Positions 22,048 through 34,898 of a DNA stretch of 64,000 nucleotides are shown here, piece by piece. Below the pieces are notes generated by a model that saw only the letters and a program-made list of their open reading frames with translations, was not told the DNA's origin and did not search any database. This DNA is from Eremophila alpestris peregrina (taxonomy: Eukaryota > Chordata > Aves > Passeriformes > Alaudidae), in NCBI GenBank assembly GCA_009792885.1, contig WMCF01000161.1, positions 630,283-694,282 of the forward strand. The letters are read 5' to 3'. Position 1 is the stretch's first letter. Each line of letters opens with the position of its first letter. The translations under genes and the position numbers were made by a program.

Positions 22048-25000
22048 ATCTGACTGTACATGTTTGATGGTCTGGTTTATTACAAAGGTAATTTTCAGTT
22101 TGAGTTGGAGCTTGCTGCATGAAGAGTTGCAATAACTGTTTATCTCCTGGAATGTCTAGGAGCAGTCAGGACTCTGAGTGTGGGAGGTCCAACATAAGGA
22201 GTCATTAGAGAAGTATTTAAGATGATTTTCTGCTCTTGCTGTGATTGCTGCAGCAGGTGCTTTCCATGTGAAAAGGAGAGGCTTCTGCAAAGTTGCCTGC
22301 ACAGAGTGAGCTGAACTTGTTTGTCAAGAGTGATTTGGACACAGACTAAGGACTGAAAACAAAACCAGAGCAGCCCAGAGCTGTTGCCAAGTGTATGTGA
22401 GCAGTGTTTGACCCTGGGCTACAAATTCATTGTGTGAACTGTTGACATTTTTTTATTTTTAATTTTTGATTCTGCTTGTTTTGACTTACGCCTACCGGTT
22501 CTATTTGTAGTCTTACAGGAAAAACTTGTTTCTAGGGGGATGCCTAGAGACAGTAAAAATAGCAAGTGCAGGCTAACTAAATGGCCCTTACACAGAAGTT
22601 ATTCTGAAATAGGGTTTGTATTTCTGGGGAGGAGAAAGTATTAAGTTGAAAAAAAAGCAGCTTAAAGCAGCTATTGGAAAACAATAAGCTTCTGGTGAGT
22701 TATGTGACATAGCTGCATTTTGTAGAGGGAGAATTTGATGCATCCAACTTGAACTATGTTTATTAGCCATTTACTACTAATTAAAAAGTTTTGTAACCTG
22801 TATGGATCAGTTTCACAGTACTAGTAGTGTTACTTTAGTGAGGTAGTGGCAAAAGTTATCAATCTGTTTTTAACATACTGAAGTGTGTTTAAGTACCTCA
22901 GATTTGGGAAGAGCTCACATTTTATAGTGCCTTTGAACCTTCTGGTGTGATTTATCTGATGACTGCTTGTCATAAGTGTTTGTCTTAAAATGAGAGGAGG
23001 AAAAGGATGTTGCTAAATACAGTATAAGTTAAAGTTTCAAAACAATCCTCATGTCCAGAACTTGAAAATCATTTCATGTTTTCTGTGGGAGTTTTCCAAA
23101 TTCATCCTAATTTCATTTTATACAGATAAGACATAACTATATTTTTAGGTTCATTGCATGAAAACCAGAAAAATTTAGGTTCCAGGCTGTAATACTGAGG
23201 ATATTAAATTCCTGAAAATTTTATTATTAATACAAGGAAATAAATTATTTTTAAAGTGCAAAAGAGGTAAAGGCTACTGAGGGTGTTAATTGTGTGAGCA
23301 TTTTATGATTATATACAGAAATAACTAATTTTCAGAGTGCAAAAGAGATAAAGGCCAAGCTTCCTTGCTAAAACCTTTATGTTTGGATCTACTGGCAAAT
23401 ACATGTGCATCTCCTCTCTTCATTCCCAAGGTATTCTATTCCAAATCTTCACTGAGACACTCTCTGCTGTAGCTGGATACAGTTTCTTAAAAAGTTTTCA
23501 AATACTCCTGTCTCTAAGCATCAGCGTTTTATTAATGTGATTTTGCAGAACCAAACAACATCCTCTGGAAGTTTCTTCTCTGCTATCAAACCTTGCCTTT
23601 CTCCTCCACCTCCTTTTCCAAGTATTTCTCCACAGGATGCTGAGATAACAAATGCTTTTTTCCGGCAGCAGGAAGGTCAAATGTGCCTAAGGATGGCAAA
23701 CTGGAACACTCCCAGTTGCTCAGTGAAACAGAAAACTCTGTACCAGCACCAGCCCTTGCCTGTGTGTTGCACTTTGTTGAAGGGTGCATCAAAGCAACAC
23801 CAGCTCTTTGTCCAGGATTAGCTCTGTAGAAGTAAGGATGCCACTCCTGCAGGGATAAAGGGAGAGGTTGCCAAGGCACTGGAAGCCTGCAGGGTGGGGC
23901 TGGATCTTTGCCTTCGAAGCCTGCTTTGCACAATGGCACACGGGAGCTCTCACACTTCCCTTTCCCGGGGAGGAGACTCGTCAGAGGAGGGTCAGCCAAG
24001 GCAAACTCTGCCTGGGTTCTGCTCCTAGTATTTCTTGGTCAATATGATGCCGTTCATGGCAGGGGCTTGGGGTTTTCCCTCCCTCTGTTCCCAAGTACGT
24101 GCTGCAGGAGCTGTGCTGTGCAAACAGCCAGAGTGGCCATGCCAGCTGGCCCTGGCTGCCAGGAGCCTGGCAACACCAGGGCAGTAGGTCAGGCATCTCG
24201 CCAGCCACTGGTGACATGACCTGGGGAAAAAAGGCACTCCTTTTCTATTTCCACTTTGGCAAAAGCTAGGAGAGGGCCATTAATTGATTTCTAAACACTC
24301 CACAATGCAAATACCAGGAGAGAGACTCTGTTGGATCTTCAAAAGAAAGCTGCCAAGAAAAAATGTGCATCTTAGCCAGCCATGGATAATGAGAAGTTTA
24401 GGTACTAGCTGAAGGCTCCTGGTATACTGAAGAGGTGATTTTGATCTTCCTGCATTTTGTGATGGAGACAAAAGGCCAAGTTTGAACGCAGTGTGCTAGA
24501 TGCAGTACCAGAATTACAAAGAAAATAACAAAAAACTTAGTTGGTTTCACAGCATTTTTCTTTTCGTGGATGGTGGTGCTTAAAATAAAACACCAGAAAA
24601 CACCACTTCCAGGCAGCTGTACAGAAGTGGTTTTGTCTGAACAAAGGGAAGGAGGTCTAATACACTTAAAAGAAATTGAAACAAAACCAACAACAAAAGA
24701 ACAGTATTAGTGCCAAGTTCAATGCTTCTAACAATACAGCTGTAATTTATGGGGTGGAAATTCCCATCCTAATGCAAAACAAAATCCAAAGCCCTTCCCA
24801 AATTCTTACACCTGCAAAACACAGTTCCTCCAAATTGCAGAGCTTCTTGTCTGTGACAGGTACAGTAACAAGGATCTACACCTAATATAAAACAAAATAA
24901 AAAAAATACACCTAATATAAAATAAGTTGTATCGACTTCATAAAGAACAGAACCAAGCCTGTAACAGGTTGTGAGGACAGTGGGAGAAAGCAATGGCCTG

Positions 25001-25149
25001 CCCATTCCACAGGGCCTTATTTTTTTCCTGCACTGACATCAAAGCATTCAGAGAGTTCAGCTCTGAATGTAAAGTATTTCACTTTCTACAACTCCCTAAA
25101 ATGACCTTGTGCCCGGGTGGGAGTTGGTCTCATCTCCCAGGTAACAAGT

Positions 25150-25397
25150 GATAGGAAGAGAGGAAAAGGCCTCAAGTTACACCAGGGGAGGTTTAGACTG
25201 GATATAAATTCCTTTGTTGAAATGTCACACATTGAAACAGGCTGCCCAGGATGGTGGAATCACCATTCTTGAAGTGTTCAAAAGATGTGAGGCTGTGGCA
25301 CTTGGGGACCTGGTGATGAGCATGGCAGTGCTGTATTACTGGTTGGACTCAATGATCTTAGAGGTATTTTCCAACATAAACGTTTTTCTGTGATTTG
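25150..25397 (+). mobile_element. CR1 LINE 3' end, sense
   Basis: GGCCTCAAGTTACACCAGGG through GTTGGACTCAATGATCTTAG to a terminal TTCTGTGATT motif. It is a complete CR1 3' tail that is 5' truncated. Confidence 0.9.
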
Positions 25398-28300
25398 ATA
25401 TTGAAGGGAAATAATTTTGTCTTCAAGTTATCAATGTTCAATGCTCAACCTCGCCAGCTGCAGCACATACATAACACCAGGGGACTGCTGTGGGGAGAAA
25501 CTTCAACACTGCCAGGTGACTGCTTTGTAGAAAAACTTGTGTACATTTTGTTTTGCCTCTCATGCTGCAGCACAGCCACGTATTTGTCAGACAGATTTTC
25601 AGCTTCATCAGAGCTTATTTTCCTCAAATTCTACCATGCTATCAGCCACTTTTTCAGGGAATATGTATAAATGGAAATAAAAGTATTTGAGAGGAAAATT
25701 GAGGAAAGCACAGACTTCATGTACACCATAACATGCAATTACTGTTGTGCTTTTAAGCATGTGCTGGAAGGCACCTTGAATTTATTTGTTTAGAGTTGGC
25801 ACGATCCCTTCTTTCCCCGCAGTTCTGCATGCATGACACTGCACAGTGGGTGCAGCAAGGCAGCAAAAGGGTTTGGCAGACCACAGTAAAGTGTCACCTT
25901 GACTGTATCCTTTAGATGAGGGGTGGGAGTTTCCTGCCTGCCTCCTCCTTGGGGGGAAAACCCAGGTGGAAAGCCAAGGCTGTGTATGCATAGGTTGTCC
26001 CTGGAGCTGGTGGGGCTGTGGTTGCTCTTGGCTGGGTAAAGGGCAGGCTGAAGGTCTGGTGTGCAGTGCATGCCTCCTCTCCCAGGTGACAGGTGATAAA
26101 CATTTGGTTGCTCAATCCCAAGCAGGACTCTGGCACCTACAGAGTCTCCTCCCTTGTTATGTCTTTACCTGATGAATGTGCTCTCCATAGCAGGACTGCT
26201 GCCAGTAGCGCCTGGGGACCACTTCTGGTGGGCTTTTTCTCTGTGCTGGGTAGGATAGGGGGAGTGTTCTCTCACTCCTTCCCATGTCTCTCAGCCCAGC
26301 CATGAGCTGCTGTGCTGCCAGAGGTCCTCTGAGGTCCTGGGACAGCGCACAGGGAAAGCACCCACATGGGGCAGGTGCAAGGGCAATGAGTGCTGTATCT
26401 GCTGTCTTCAGGCTTTGCTTGAGAAATCAGTGGCAAGAGGGGAAGCAGAAGGCAAAAAATGGCCTTCAAGAATCTGAGCTGCTTGGTGCTGATTCATTTA
26501 TGCCGTGTTAAGTCAGAAAAATGGAAGTTAAACAGCTGGGGAGCTTCCATCAGAGGTTACAACCTACCTGTCCATCAGGGTGAGCATGTTGAGTCATGAG
26601 ACTGCCATGGAAAAGCAAAGCTCTCCTCTGAAAAGGACTTGTGGTCATGTACATGCAGCGGGTGTAGAGCTGTACAGCTTCCCCATGTTGCACGTCATCT
26701 CTCCTGGTTCAACTCTCTCAATACTTTTACAGTGCAGGCTCCTTTTTTTTCTTTTTCTTGACAAGGTCAGGATGAATGATACAGGGAAAACATAAGTTTG
26801 AGTTCAGACTTGGTGATTTGTTGTATCTTATCTATTTACAGAGAATTTACAGATTCACAAGCCATGAGTTCTATCTAGCCACATGGCAAAAATGGCTAGG
26901 ACTAACTTTTCCCCAAGGTTTTAAAGCACTATTTACCCAATAATGAGATGACACCTCTATTATTTATGTTTTTGACCAAATGATGACCACTAAAATTCTT
27001 GAATGCGGACCTTTTTCATCCAATTACAGAAAACCACCTAAACCTATGAATAAGAAGGAAGAAGAAGGTAAAAAAGGAAGTCTTAGACAACACCTCATGT
27101 TCTCCATCTTAGCTCACACACATTACTATATACTAAAATCCTAAACCTTAAGCTTTTCCCCCTGCAAGATCACACTTCTAATCAAACTACACACCCACAA
27201 CCCCTTGTGCTATCACTCAGTCTTGGGAGCCTGTCTCAATGCCCCAAGTCAAATGTGGTGCCTGCCTGAGGGTCAGCACCTCTCAAAACAGAAAACCCAA
27301 AATTTTCATCATCCAGCATCCAACAGATACCTTCTCCCATCTGTCTTAAAACATCATTATTCTTATTAAGTAGTAAAGGCCCTTTTTAATCCACAGTAGA
27401 GCTTATTCTGCTAAATAGTATCAATACATTAAAAAAAATACTTTTCACCCATCAAATACTGTTGTAAAGTGTGTTGGATGTCCTTCTACCAGTGCCTTTG
27501 TTAATGCACCCTGTGTGGCTGTTTGCTCAGCTCCTGCTCAGGTGTTAAAGGAGGGACACCACGTGTGCCAGACACAAGGGACAGCAGAGGGGAAGGGCCA
27601 TCACCCCCTGCATTCTTCTGGCAGAAGGATGGATAAAACTGCCACAGAAACGGCACAGAGCACGTGTCCAAGCTGGAAATTAGCCACTTACTCAAGAAAG
27701 TCTCCGGAAATGATCCAAGAGCAGCTGAACTGCTGAGGTTCTCCTGCTTCCCACCACTCTCTGGCAATGGGGATGGGGACAGGACAATCTGCACTTGCAC
27801 CCTCTGGTAGCTCTGCTTGTGTGCAGGTGCAACTCAGTGAATTTTTGAGCTAGGTAGCTAATGAAGCAGCAGACTACAAAATGTATTAGTTGGACTGGTC
27901 TGTTTGCTATAAGAGGTTTGATTTGTTGATTTTTACTTTCGTTGTTTTTTGCCTTGTAGAGCTCTTGAGATAAATCTTGATTCCCAGAGGGCATTATCCT
28001 GTAAATCTGAGTGAGCTGGAGAAAGAGTGGCACCACTGAAAGCACAAAAAGGTAGCAAGCCACTGGAAACAGAAGCTCAGCCAGAAGATGTGTGGTGTCT
28101 TTCTCACACAAGATGTGTGAAACATCTTGTGACAAACCATTGCCAGCACAAGCATGCCACTGTAGAGGGATTTGAAACCACTTCTGCTACTTCTGTTGAG
28201 GTCTGACCAGCTGTGGCTAAGAGCAGCTGCGAAGCTGGTGGTACCCTTGGCCCTGGCTGTGATCTCTACAGTGTGCTGGACCTTATGTTTGGGTGCCTGT

Positions 28301-29244
28301 GGCACAGGGGGTTCAGTCCCCTTGCCCAGAGAGCACTGCATGCTCCCAGCCACAACACCATTTTCTGCCTGATCAGCCTCCCAAGCAGACCCTCTCCACT
28401 GTGTGCAGTGCCCCTGGTGTGGCGGAGATGAGGGATGTGCAGACATGGGAACAGCTCTCTGCTTGTACCAATTGTAATGGCTTCAATTTTGGTGAGATGT
28501 GCACCTGACCCTCAGCTGTATTTCTAAGGGCTGTGAAAATTTCTCCTTGCACTTACTCAGCTCCATCCTCCTGCAGCTTTTACAGTTGCAGGAATTTCCA
28601 TTTTGCCTGAGCCATTTCAAGCTGTGGGAAGGAAGCAAGGTTTGTGGGTAACGAGTTCTTCCATTGAAGCTGTGGAGACATCTAGAAAAAAAGGTGAAGT
28701 TTCTGATTCAGAAGCCCTTCTCCATGTCTGAAACAGAACAGTGAGACTGTTACTCTGTCTCTGAGAAGGACTGGCGGGGCCAGAGCTTTGGAGAGATGCC
28801 CTTAAGCACCCTCCTGTGCCAGTCAGCCCCCCTGACCTGCACAGCAATGGGATCAATGGATCCTCTGCGGAAGAACACCTCTCACTACTCAAGACACCTT
28901 AGTTTGTGTAAATAGCACAAGGCAGCGTGCTGGGGAAGGTGGCTTTGCTCATTTGTGGTCATGTTTGAAGCTGCAGTTGGGACTTGTTTTAAGTGGTACA
29001 GAGAACAGGCACGAACATTTACGTGTGAGTGGCACAAACTGGAATAAATGAGTTTCTGGTTATAACTGCTGCACAAAATACAGTGGTAGACTGTGTAATC
29101 CATACTTGGTTCTTTGCAGAGAAAGCAAAAAGGGGTTAAGGGAGACTTTTTTTTAATCTGTGCTCCTGAGTCTTCATCAGTATTGCATTTACTATAGTAC
29201 ATGTTAAATTGGTGAGTATTGATTTCAGCAGAATTTTTCCATTG

Positions 29245-29625
29245 TCTTCTTGGAAATAATCATCAAGTGGCTTGGTTTGGAAGGGACTTCAAAGATCATC
29301 TGTTTTCAAACCCCATGCTGTGGGCAGGGATGCATTTCACTAGACCAGGTTACTCGCAGCCCAATCCAACCTGGCCTTGAACACTTCCAGGGATGGGGCA
29401 TCCACGGCTTCTCTGGGCAACCTGTGCCAGTGCCTCACCACCCTAACAATGAAGAATTTCTATGCAATATGATCTAAACCTATCCTCCTTCAGTTCAAAG
29501 CAATTCCCCCTGTCACTACATGTCCTTGGGAAAAGTCCCTCTCCAGCTCTCTTGCAGCTCACTTTAGGTACTGGGAGATGCTCTGAGGTCTCTCTGGAGC
29601 CTTTTCTTCTTACCACCTAAAAAGC
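29245..29625 (-). mobile_element. CR1 LINE 3' fragment, antisense
   Basis: GGTTTGGAAGGGACTTCAAA, CCAATCCAACCTGGCCTTGA and CCCTGTCACTACATGTCCTT are antisense CR1 blocks in the expected order. Its right-hand limit is uncertain. Confidence 0.85.
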
Positions 29626-32600
29626 CTGACTGCATTTCAGCTTCCTGTTTCCCTCCTCCCCAGCAGACTCCTAGGCCATGAGCCTCATCTGGCCAGCCAC
29701 TGGGATGTCAGGCATCTCCTCTAGGGAGAATCTGCTGATCTACAGCCTTTTGCAAACCTCGGTTTCTACAGCCTGTTGCAATGTTCTTACAAAAAACACC
29801 AACTCAGTATGACCCAGCCAGGGAGTGGCCAGGCAGCCTCATTGTAAAGCAGGGACAGGCACAGTTAAAGTTTGGAGCTGCTGGAAGCCAAGGGAAGCAT
29901 TTCAAGGCATGGCTCCCTGTTTTCTCAGCAGCACTACTGGTAAAAGGCTTCACTTAAAGCGCCCTAAATCCCAGCCTGTTGACAGAGCTGCCATATTGAA
30001 TTTTAGCCTGAACTTCTCCTTTCCCCATTCTTCATGAGGGCGAGAGAGAAGGGAATCTCACCATCAGCACTTCCCATGGGATGCATTGAACTTTACTTGC
30101 TCCTGAGAAAGCAACCACCCAGATCCTCTCTGGGATCTCTGTGGAGACCACTATGTGCATCCTGCTGGGAAACAAAAAGTGCTGCCCTGGTGCCTCAGAT
30201 TCTCCACAAACATGGAGAAGTGAATCCAAACATGGAAGTGAACCCAAAACCGTGACTTGCATAGGGCTTGCACATGACTTGCAGAGGGCACGAGTGGTTA
30301 CATATTTGGGGCATGTAAGTGCAGAAACTGTAATATTAGTATCCCATAAAGGGAAATGTATGTGTGTACGGTAAGTGCTCGGTTAATTTTACAGTGGCTG
30401 GCTCCATGGCTTGTGACAAGCACTTAGGGAATCAGCCTAATTTTTTTGGAAATCCTCCATGTGGGGTGTATTTTCTAAGAAATGAAAACCTAAATTTTTG
30501 TCCTGATGAAAATACATAATTCAGAGCTGCTCTCTCCTGAACAGCAACAGCACGTAGGCAAAGTTAAGGGAATAAAAAAAAAAAGCAAACATTTTTTTAA
30601 AAAAATAGAATAACTAATCCTGGGAAAAGGAAAAAGAAATTACTGTGTTCTGCAAGTCTGTGGTTGTAAGGATAGGGCACAGCTCCTAACTTCCCACTTC
30701 AAGTTACCTCCCGCCCATTGATGTTTTACTGCCAATAAGAACATCTGAGGGAGTAAGTTTAGTTTCATCTTTGCCAGAGCCTCTTTTTGCAGGGTCCCGG
30801 CTGGAGAGGAAGCCTGCACTGATCAAGGCTGCTCACCAGGTTAGTTCTCTAAAAGCATGGAGATATTAGGAACTTTGGTAACCTGGGAATACTATCAAAG
30901 TAGGGATTTGTTTTTCTTTTTTCCTGCTTAGCACAAAATATGAATCAAGCTATCTGGCAAATCCTACTTGGGGAAGGGGGGGGGGCTTTTTAAAAGCTAT
31001 GTACAAAAGCTGGATTACAGAGAGTTTACCTTTGCTTGCTGCTTTCTGATGATAACACAATTGTATAAATGTGTTGAAGGAATCTGACTGGTACTTAACT
31101 CTCTGTTTAAACTGGGCTGCCCTCCCAGAAGCTCAGATATTGATGGCTTTTAATACCTGGTCTCCCTGTGTGCTTGCTTGTCCCTTCAGTGGGCTGTGCT
31201 ATCGGTGGCAAGTGCAGCTATGCTTCAAACTCTTCATTATTGTTTGTATCTAGGAGAGGAGGAAATAGGTGAATAATACTCGTGTAAAGAACACCGTGCC
31301 TTTGCAAAAGTGTCGAGAGATTCCCCACATGTCGGTGGCACTGCTGTGGGCAGGCAGAGGGAAGCTGTGGGTAGGCAGAGGCGTTGCACTTCCCTCTGCA
31401 CACACACCCGGTACCAGCTGCCGCTGCATTCCCTCCGGGCTGGCGGGCTGGCGTGTGCTGCCGGCCGGAGCCGGGAGTGCGATTATGGAGAAGCACGGGT
31501 TACTCCGAAGGATGGAGAAAGAAGGTGCTCCCGCTCCCCCACCATCACTCCAGTCATTTCAGTTTCTATTCTGGCTTCTGAGCTCAGAAGCAACAGGAGG
31601 AGGGGCCTGACCACCCTGCAGGGGGAGTCTGCCTTTCTCGAATTGCTGTCCCTAAGAAGTAAAATAAACCAACCCAGCTTACAGAAAAAAAATCTCAACA
31701 AATGTAAGCAGGAAGTTTATCTTATCTCAGAGAACGTCACCCAAGCCCAAACTTTCTTACAATTGTTACCTAGCAGTATTTTGTGCTTTTTTACTTGGCT
31801 AGGGAATTAGAAGCAGAGAGGAATTGTTCTTGTTGCTAGTCTTACTATTATCATCATCATCATTATTACTGTTTTAGACCTGAGGCTTACTGGTTTTCAA
31901 GGTTTGCTTACTTACTTAACCACAGGAAGGCAAGGGGGGGTGTTAGACTTCAGACATTGATACTCTGCCTTTCTGACTCCCTATGTCAAGAAACCAGAGA
32001 TACGAGTTTTCTATAGTATCTCCCTTGTGTGTAGCCCGGCTTTGCAATGAGGAAATGAGTCCACAGGTGCTTCCCACATGCTCTGTGCCCATGCCAAAGC
32101 CACCTTGTGTAAAATACACCAAGTCCAACAACCAGAATGCCCGAGTCACTCCCTTTAGCCTGGGTTCACTGCCCAGCCCAGCTCAGCACAAAGGCAACGA
32201 GCCATGCCTAAGCACTAGCAAAGCTTTTATGGCACGGAGTGGGGGACAGCAGTGACCTGATGCTGTTTTGAAGGCTGGATAAAATGGCAGATAATGCAAA
32301 AACCTTGAAAAGGTAGAAATGCAGGCAAGATATGGTGATGCTCTATCGCCTCCAGCAGCCCCTAGGGAGCAGGGCCAAAGGCAGCCTGCTGAAGGGGGGT
32401 AGCCACCAGTCTGCTCAGAGATTCAGACTGACCACAGTTTGTGGGGTAAATAAACAGGGCAGGAAATTATTTTATTCCTTTAGAGCTGTTACTGAAAAGG
32501 GGTAGCTCAAGGGATTTACCTACACCATTGCTTCGCCAGGGAAGAGATCCGCTACAGACCTGCACAGCAGAAACAGGAATTTGACCTCACAGAACCTGTA

Positions 32601-32825
32601 GGAACTCACTTAGGCTCAGTCCAGGGGGTGTCCCTCTTATCAAATGCTTTTAAAGTCATGGCAAGGGTGCAAGGAATATCCATACATGCCCCAGCATCTT
32701 GCGTGTCTGATGGCACCCTTTATATTCTCCAGTTCTGGTTTGGCTCATTGCAGTTGAGGTTTTTCAGTCTGGATGGCACCTCCGGGTGTAACGAAGTGTT
32801 ATGGGAGCGCGAATAATTACCTTTT

Positions 32826-33065
32826 GGGTGGTGGCTCCGTCTTGATAGACAGACGGGAGGCGGGAAGAGGAGCAGGTGGAGGTGGGTGGTGGCTCCACTT
32901 TGACGGGCAGACGGGACAGGCGGGAAGAGGAGCAGGCGGAGGTGGGCGGCGGTTCCATTTTGGCGAGCAGACGGGGACAGGCGGGAAGAGGAGCAGGCAG
33001 AGGTGGGTGGCTGCTCTACTTTGGCGGGCAGACGGGGACAGGCGGGAAGCGGGGCAGGCAGAAGA
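32826..33065 (+). repeat. GC-rich minisatellite, four units of 58-61 bp
   Basis: Units start at 32826, 32884, 32944 and 33005. Each runs from a GGGTGGTGGCTCC-like start through a CAGACGGG block to GGCGGGAAGAGGAGCAGG. Units differ at a handful of positions, so the array is neither brand new nor old. It lies directly upstream of, or within, the presumed first exon of the first PLAC8 gene and supplies much of its CpG content. Confidence 0.9.
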
Positions 33066-33138
33066 TGGCTGTAGGGAGGCGGGCGCCAAGGCCCAGGTGG
33101 GGATGGCGGCTGCGGCAGAGCAGCTTCGGCGGCGACAG
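33063..33138 (+). promoter_or_regulatory. Presumed PLAC8 copy 1 promoter / noncoding first exon
   Basis: CpG-rich sequence with two ATGGC motifs of YY1 type (AAGATGGC near 33063 and GGATGGCGGC near 33102) ends at a strong donor, GACAG|GTAAGG (donor at 33139-33140). The matching acceptor would be CTTTCAG at 33407-33413, just before the coding exon. The transcription start is not visible. Confidence 0.5.
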
Positions 33139-33427
33139 GTAAGGGATTTCCTGGGGTTTTAGGGAAAGGACAAGTATTTCCCAGCTGTAGAGGATCAGAA
33201 CCCGAAACTAGGGTACATGTCTTAAAACTGGGGTACAGAGAAAACTGCGGTACAGACCTTAAAACTGGGGTACAGATTTTACAGTAGTTAGAACGATTAA
33301 CTTCTAACACATGTCAACAGGAGTCTTAACAACCCAATACTTTAACCTTGGAGTCTCTGGGCTTCATTTACCTCAGTGTGTCCACTGACTATCCAGTTTC
33401 CCCTCTCTTTCAGAAGAGGATCTGGGA

Positions 33428-34779
33428 ATGGCTGTCCCCACCGTTGTGACGATCCAGCCGCAGTACGGCGGGGTGTCCTCCGTCTCCAGGTGCACGTGGC
33501 AGACAGGCCTGATGGATTGCTGCTCCGACTGTGGCGTCTGTGAGTGCCTGCGACACGCTTCCCTTGCCCCTGCTGCTCGTCCCGGTGCTGCAGCCCGGCT
33601 CTCTCGGCTGCTCCGGTGGCTCGGGGCAGGCAGAGCCTCATCTTAGCGCTGTGCTTCTCCCCCTGCCAGGCTGCTGCGGGATGTTCTGCTTCCCCTGCCT
33701 GGCGTGCCAAGTGGCCGGGGACATGAACGAGTGCTGCCTGTGTGGGACCAGCGTGGCCATGAGGACCCTGTACCGCACCAGATACAACATTCCGGTCAGT
33801 GCTGAGCCTGCCCCCTCCCCCGGCTGCCCCCCGGGCCCCTCTCTCTGCACTTACGGGAGGGGCTTCAGCCGGGCAGCAGTGGCTTCCACTCGCCCTTTTC
33901 TTCCCATTCATACCCACCTCAGCTGCTGCTTCCTCCTTTGAGCTTTGAAATATGGGAAGGACTTGAGATAACTGTGGGCTGACTAAAGAATAGGTGAAGC
34001 TTGTTACACGGATAAAGATCCCTGATCCAGGTTTGGGACAAAGGTGGACAGTGGAGGGTGTTTCTTCCTGCAGGGGAGGTGGCTGCTGCCATCCCAAGTA
34101 CAAACCATAGGGACTCAAGCTCACTTTGCCAAAATTGTCTGTTCCTGTGTGCATTTTTCTTCCCGATCTGAAACTCAGAAGTCAAAAGATAAGTAGCTAT
34201 CTGCAGCCTGCACAAAGGGCTCCTTCCTTCCTTTTCGTGGTGCTTGGGGATTGCCAACCCAGGGCTTCAGTGTTTTCTACTCAGGATGCTGCAGCCTGCC
34301 TAGAAAAAAAGAGTACTTCACTTGGAATGTGATTAGCATTTTCTTGGCTGGAACGTGGTTTCTGGGAAGCCTCTGTCCCTAACCAGTTTCTCTCTGACAG
34401 GGGTCCATTTGCTCTGACTTCTGTATCACCATGTGGTGCCCCGTGTGCTCTGTTTGCCAAATCAAGAGAGACATCAACCGCAGGAGGGAGCTTGGCATAT
34501 TCTGGTAAGCTGGGGGTGCTGGTGCTGGTCCACAAAGCTGCTGTCTGTCACATGCAGCCAGGCAGCTTCCCAGAGCCTCTCCTGCCAACATCTCAACACC
34601 AGACAAAGTTTGCTGCAGTGGGGAAATGGCCATGGACAGGTGACAAGAGTGACCTGTCCTGAAGCAAAATGTTGCTGGGGACCTTGTGGCAGGGTGGAGG
34701 GGGAAGGACTGGGGGCAGACACCGAGTCTGATGAGGCACAGCCCCAGTCCCTGACACTTCTCTCCCATCCTGTTGCAGA
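33428..34779 (+). CDS. PLAC8: PLAC8-family cysteine-rich protein, copy 1
   Basis: Small cysteine-rich PLAC8 (onzin) family protein. Mammalian PLAC8 is linked to cell growth, autophagy and myeloid or epithelial function, and no enzymatic activity is firmly assigned. Coding exons: 33428-33539, 33670-33794 and 34401-34504, plus one base at 34779; the TGA stop is split TG|A by the last intron. Product 113 residues, human 115. Seen: WQTGLMDCCSDCGVC, then CCGMFCFPCLACQVAGDMNE, the conserved CCLCGTSVAMRTLYRTRY, and C-terminal KRDINRRRELGIF. One Cys of the CC pair in the last exon is Trp here (MWCPVC). The exon probably starts at 33414 with 14 bases of 5' UTR; ATG context is good (G at -3, G at +4). 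A second copy lies about 5.1 kb downstream. Confidence 0.92.
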
Positions 34780-34892
34780 TGCTGCATCCTTGGAGCTGCT
34801 GCAGGCAGGAGTCACTGCTGCCCTGACTGTTGGGAAATGCACCATGTGGAGCTTGCCTTGATTGAATTTGATTTTCCTCAACTAACTGCAGA

Positions 34893-34898
34893 AATAAA
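34893..34898 (+). terminator. PLAC8 copy 1 poly(A) signal
   Basis: AATAAA about 115 bases into the last exon (which starts at 34779), followed by a GTGTATGT-rich stretch. It gives a short 3' UTR. Confidence 0.8.

Larger units (their letters stand above)
22080..32800. other. Intergenic region COQ2-PLAC8
   Basis: About 10.7 kb with two CR1 fragments, poly-A/T runs near 30570-30610 and a short CAT/ATT microsatellite at 31846-31869. Open frames of 137-166 codons (23586-23999 minus, 27692-28446 minus, 31310-31810 plus) overlap other open frames, resemble no family I know and have no supporting splice pattern, so they are not called. A CpG-enriched patch near 31380-31510 could be an unannotated promoter. 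Confidence 0.5.

Noticed and set aside
27692..28446. Two overlapping minus-strand open frames of 147 and 150 codons
   Set aside because: They overlap each other in different frames, match no family I know and have no splice or promoter context.
32720..33310. 196-codon proline-rich protein on the minus strand
   Set aside because: It is a by-product of the GC-rich minisatellite; the periodic sequence keeps frames open on both strands.
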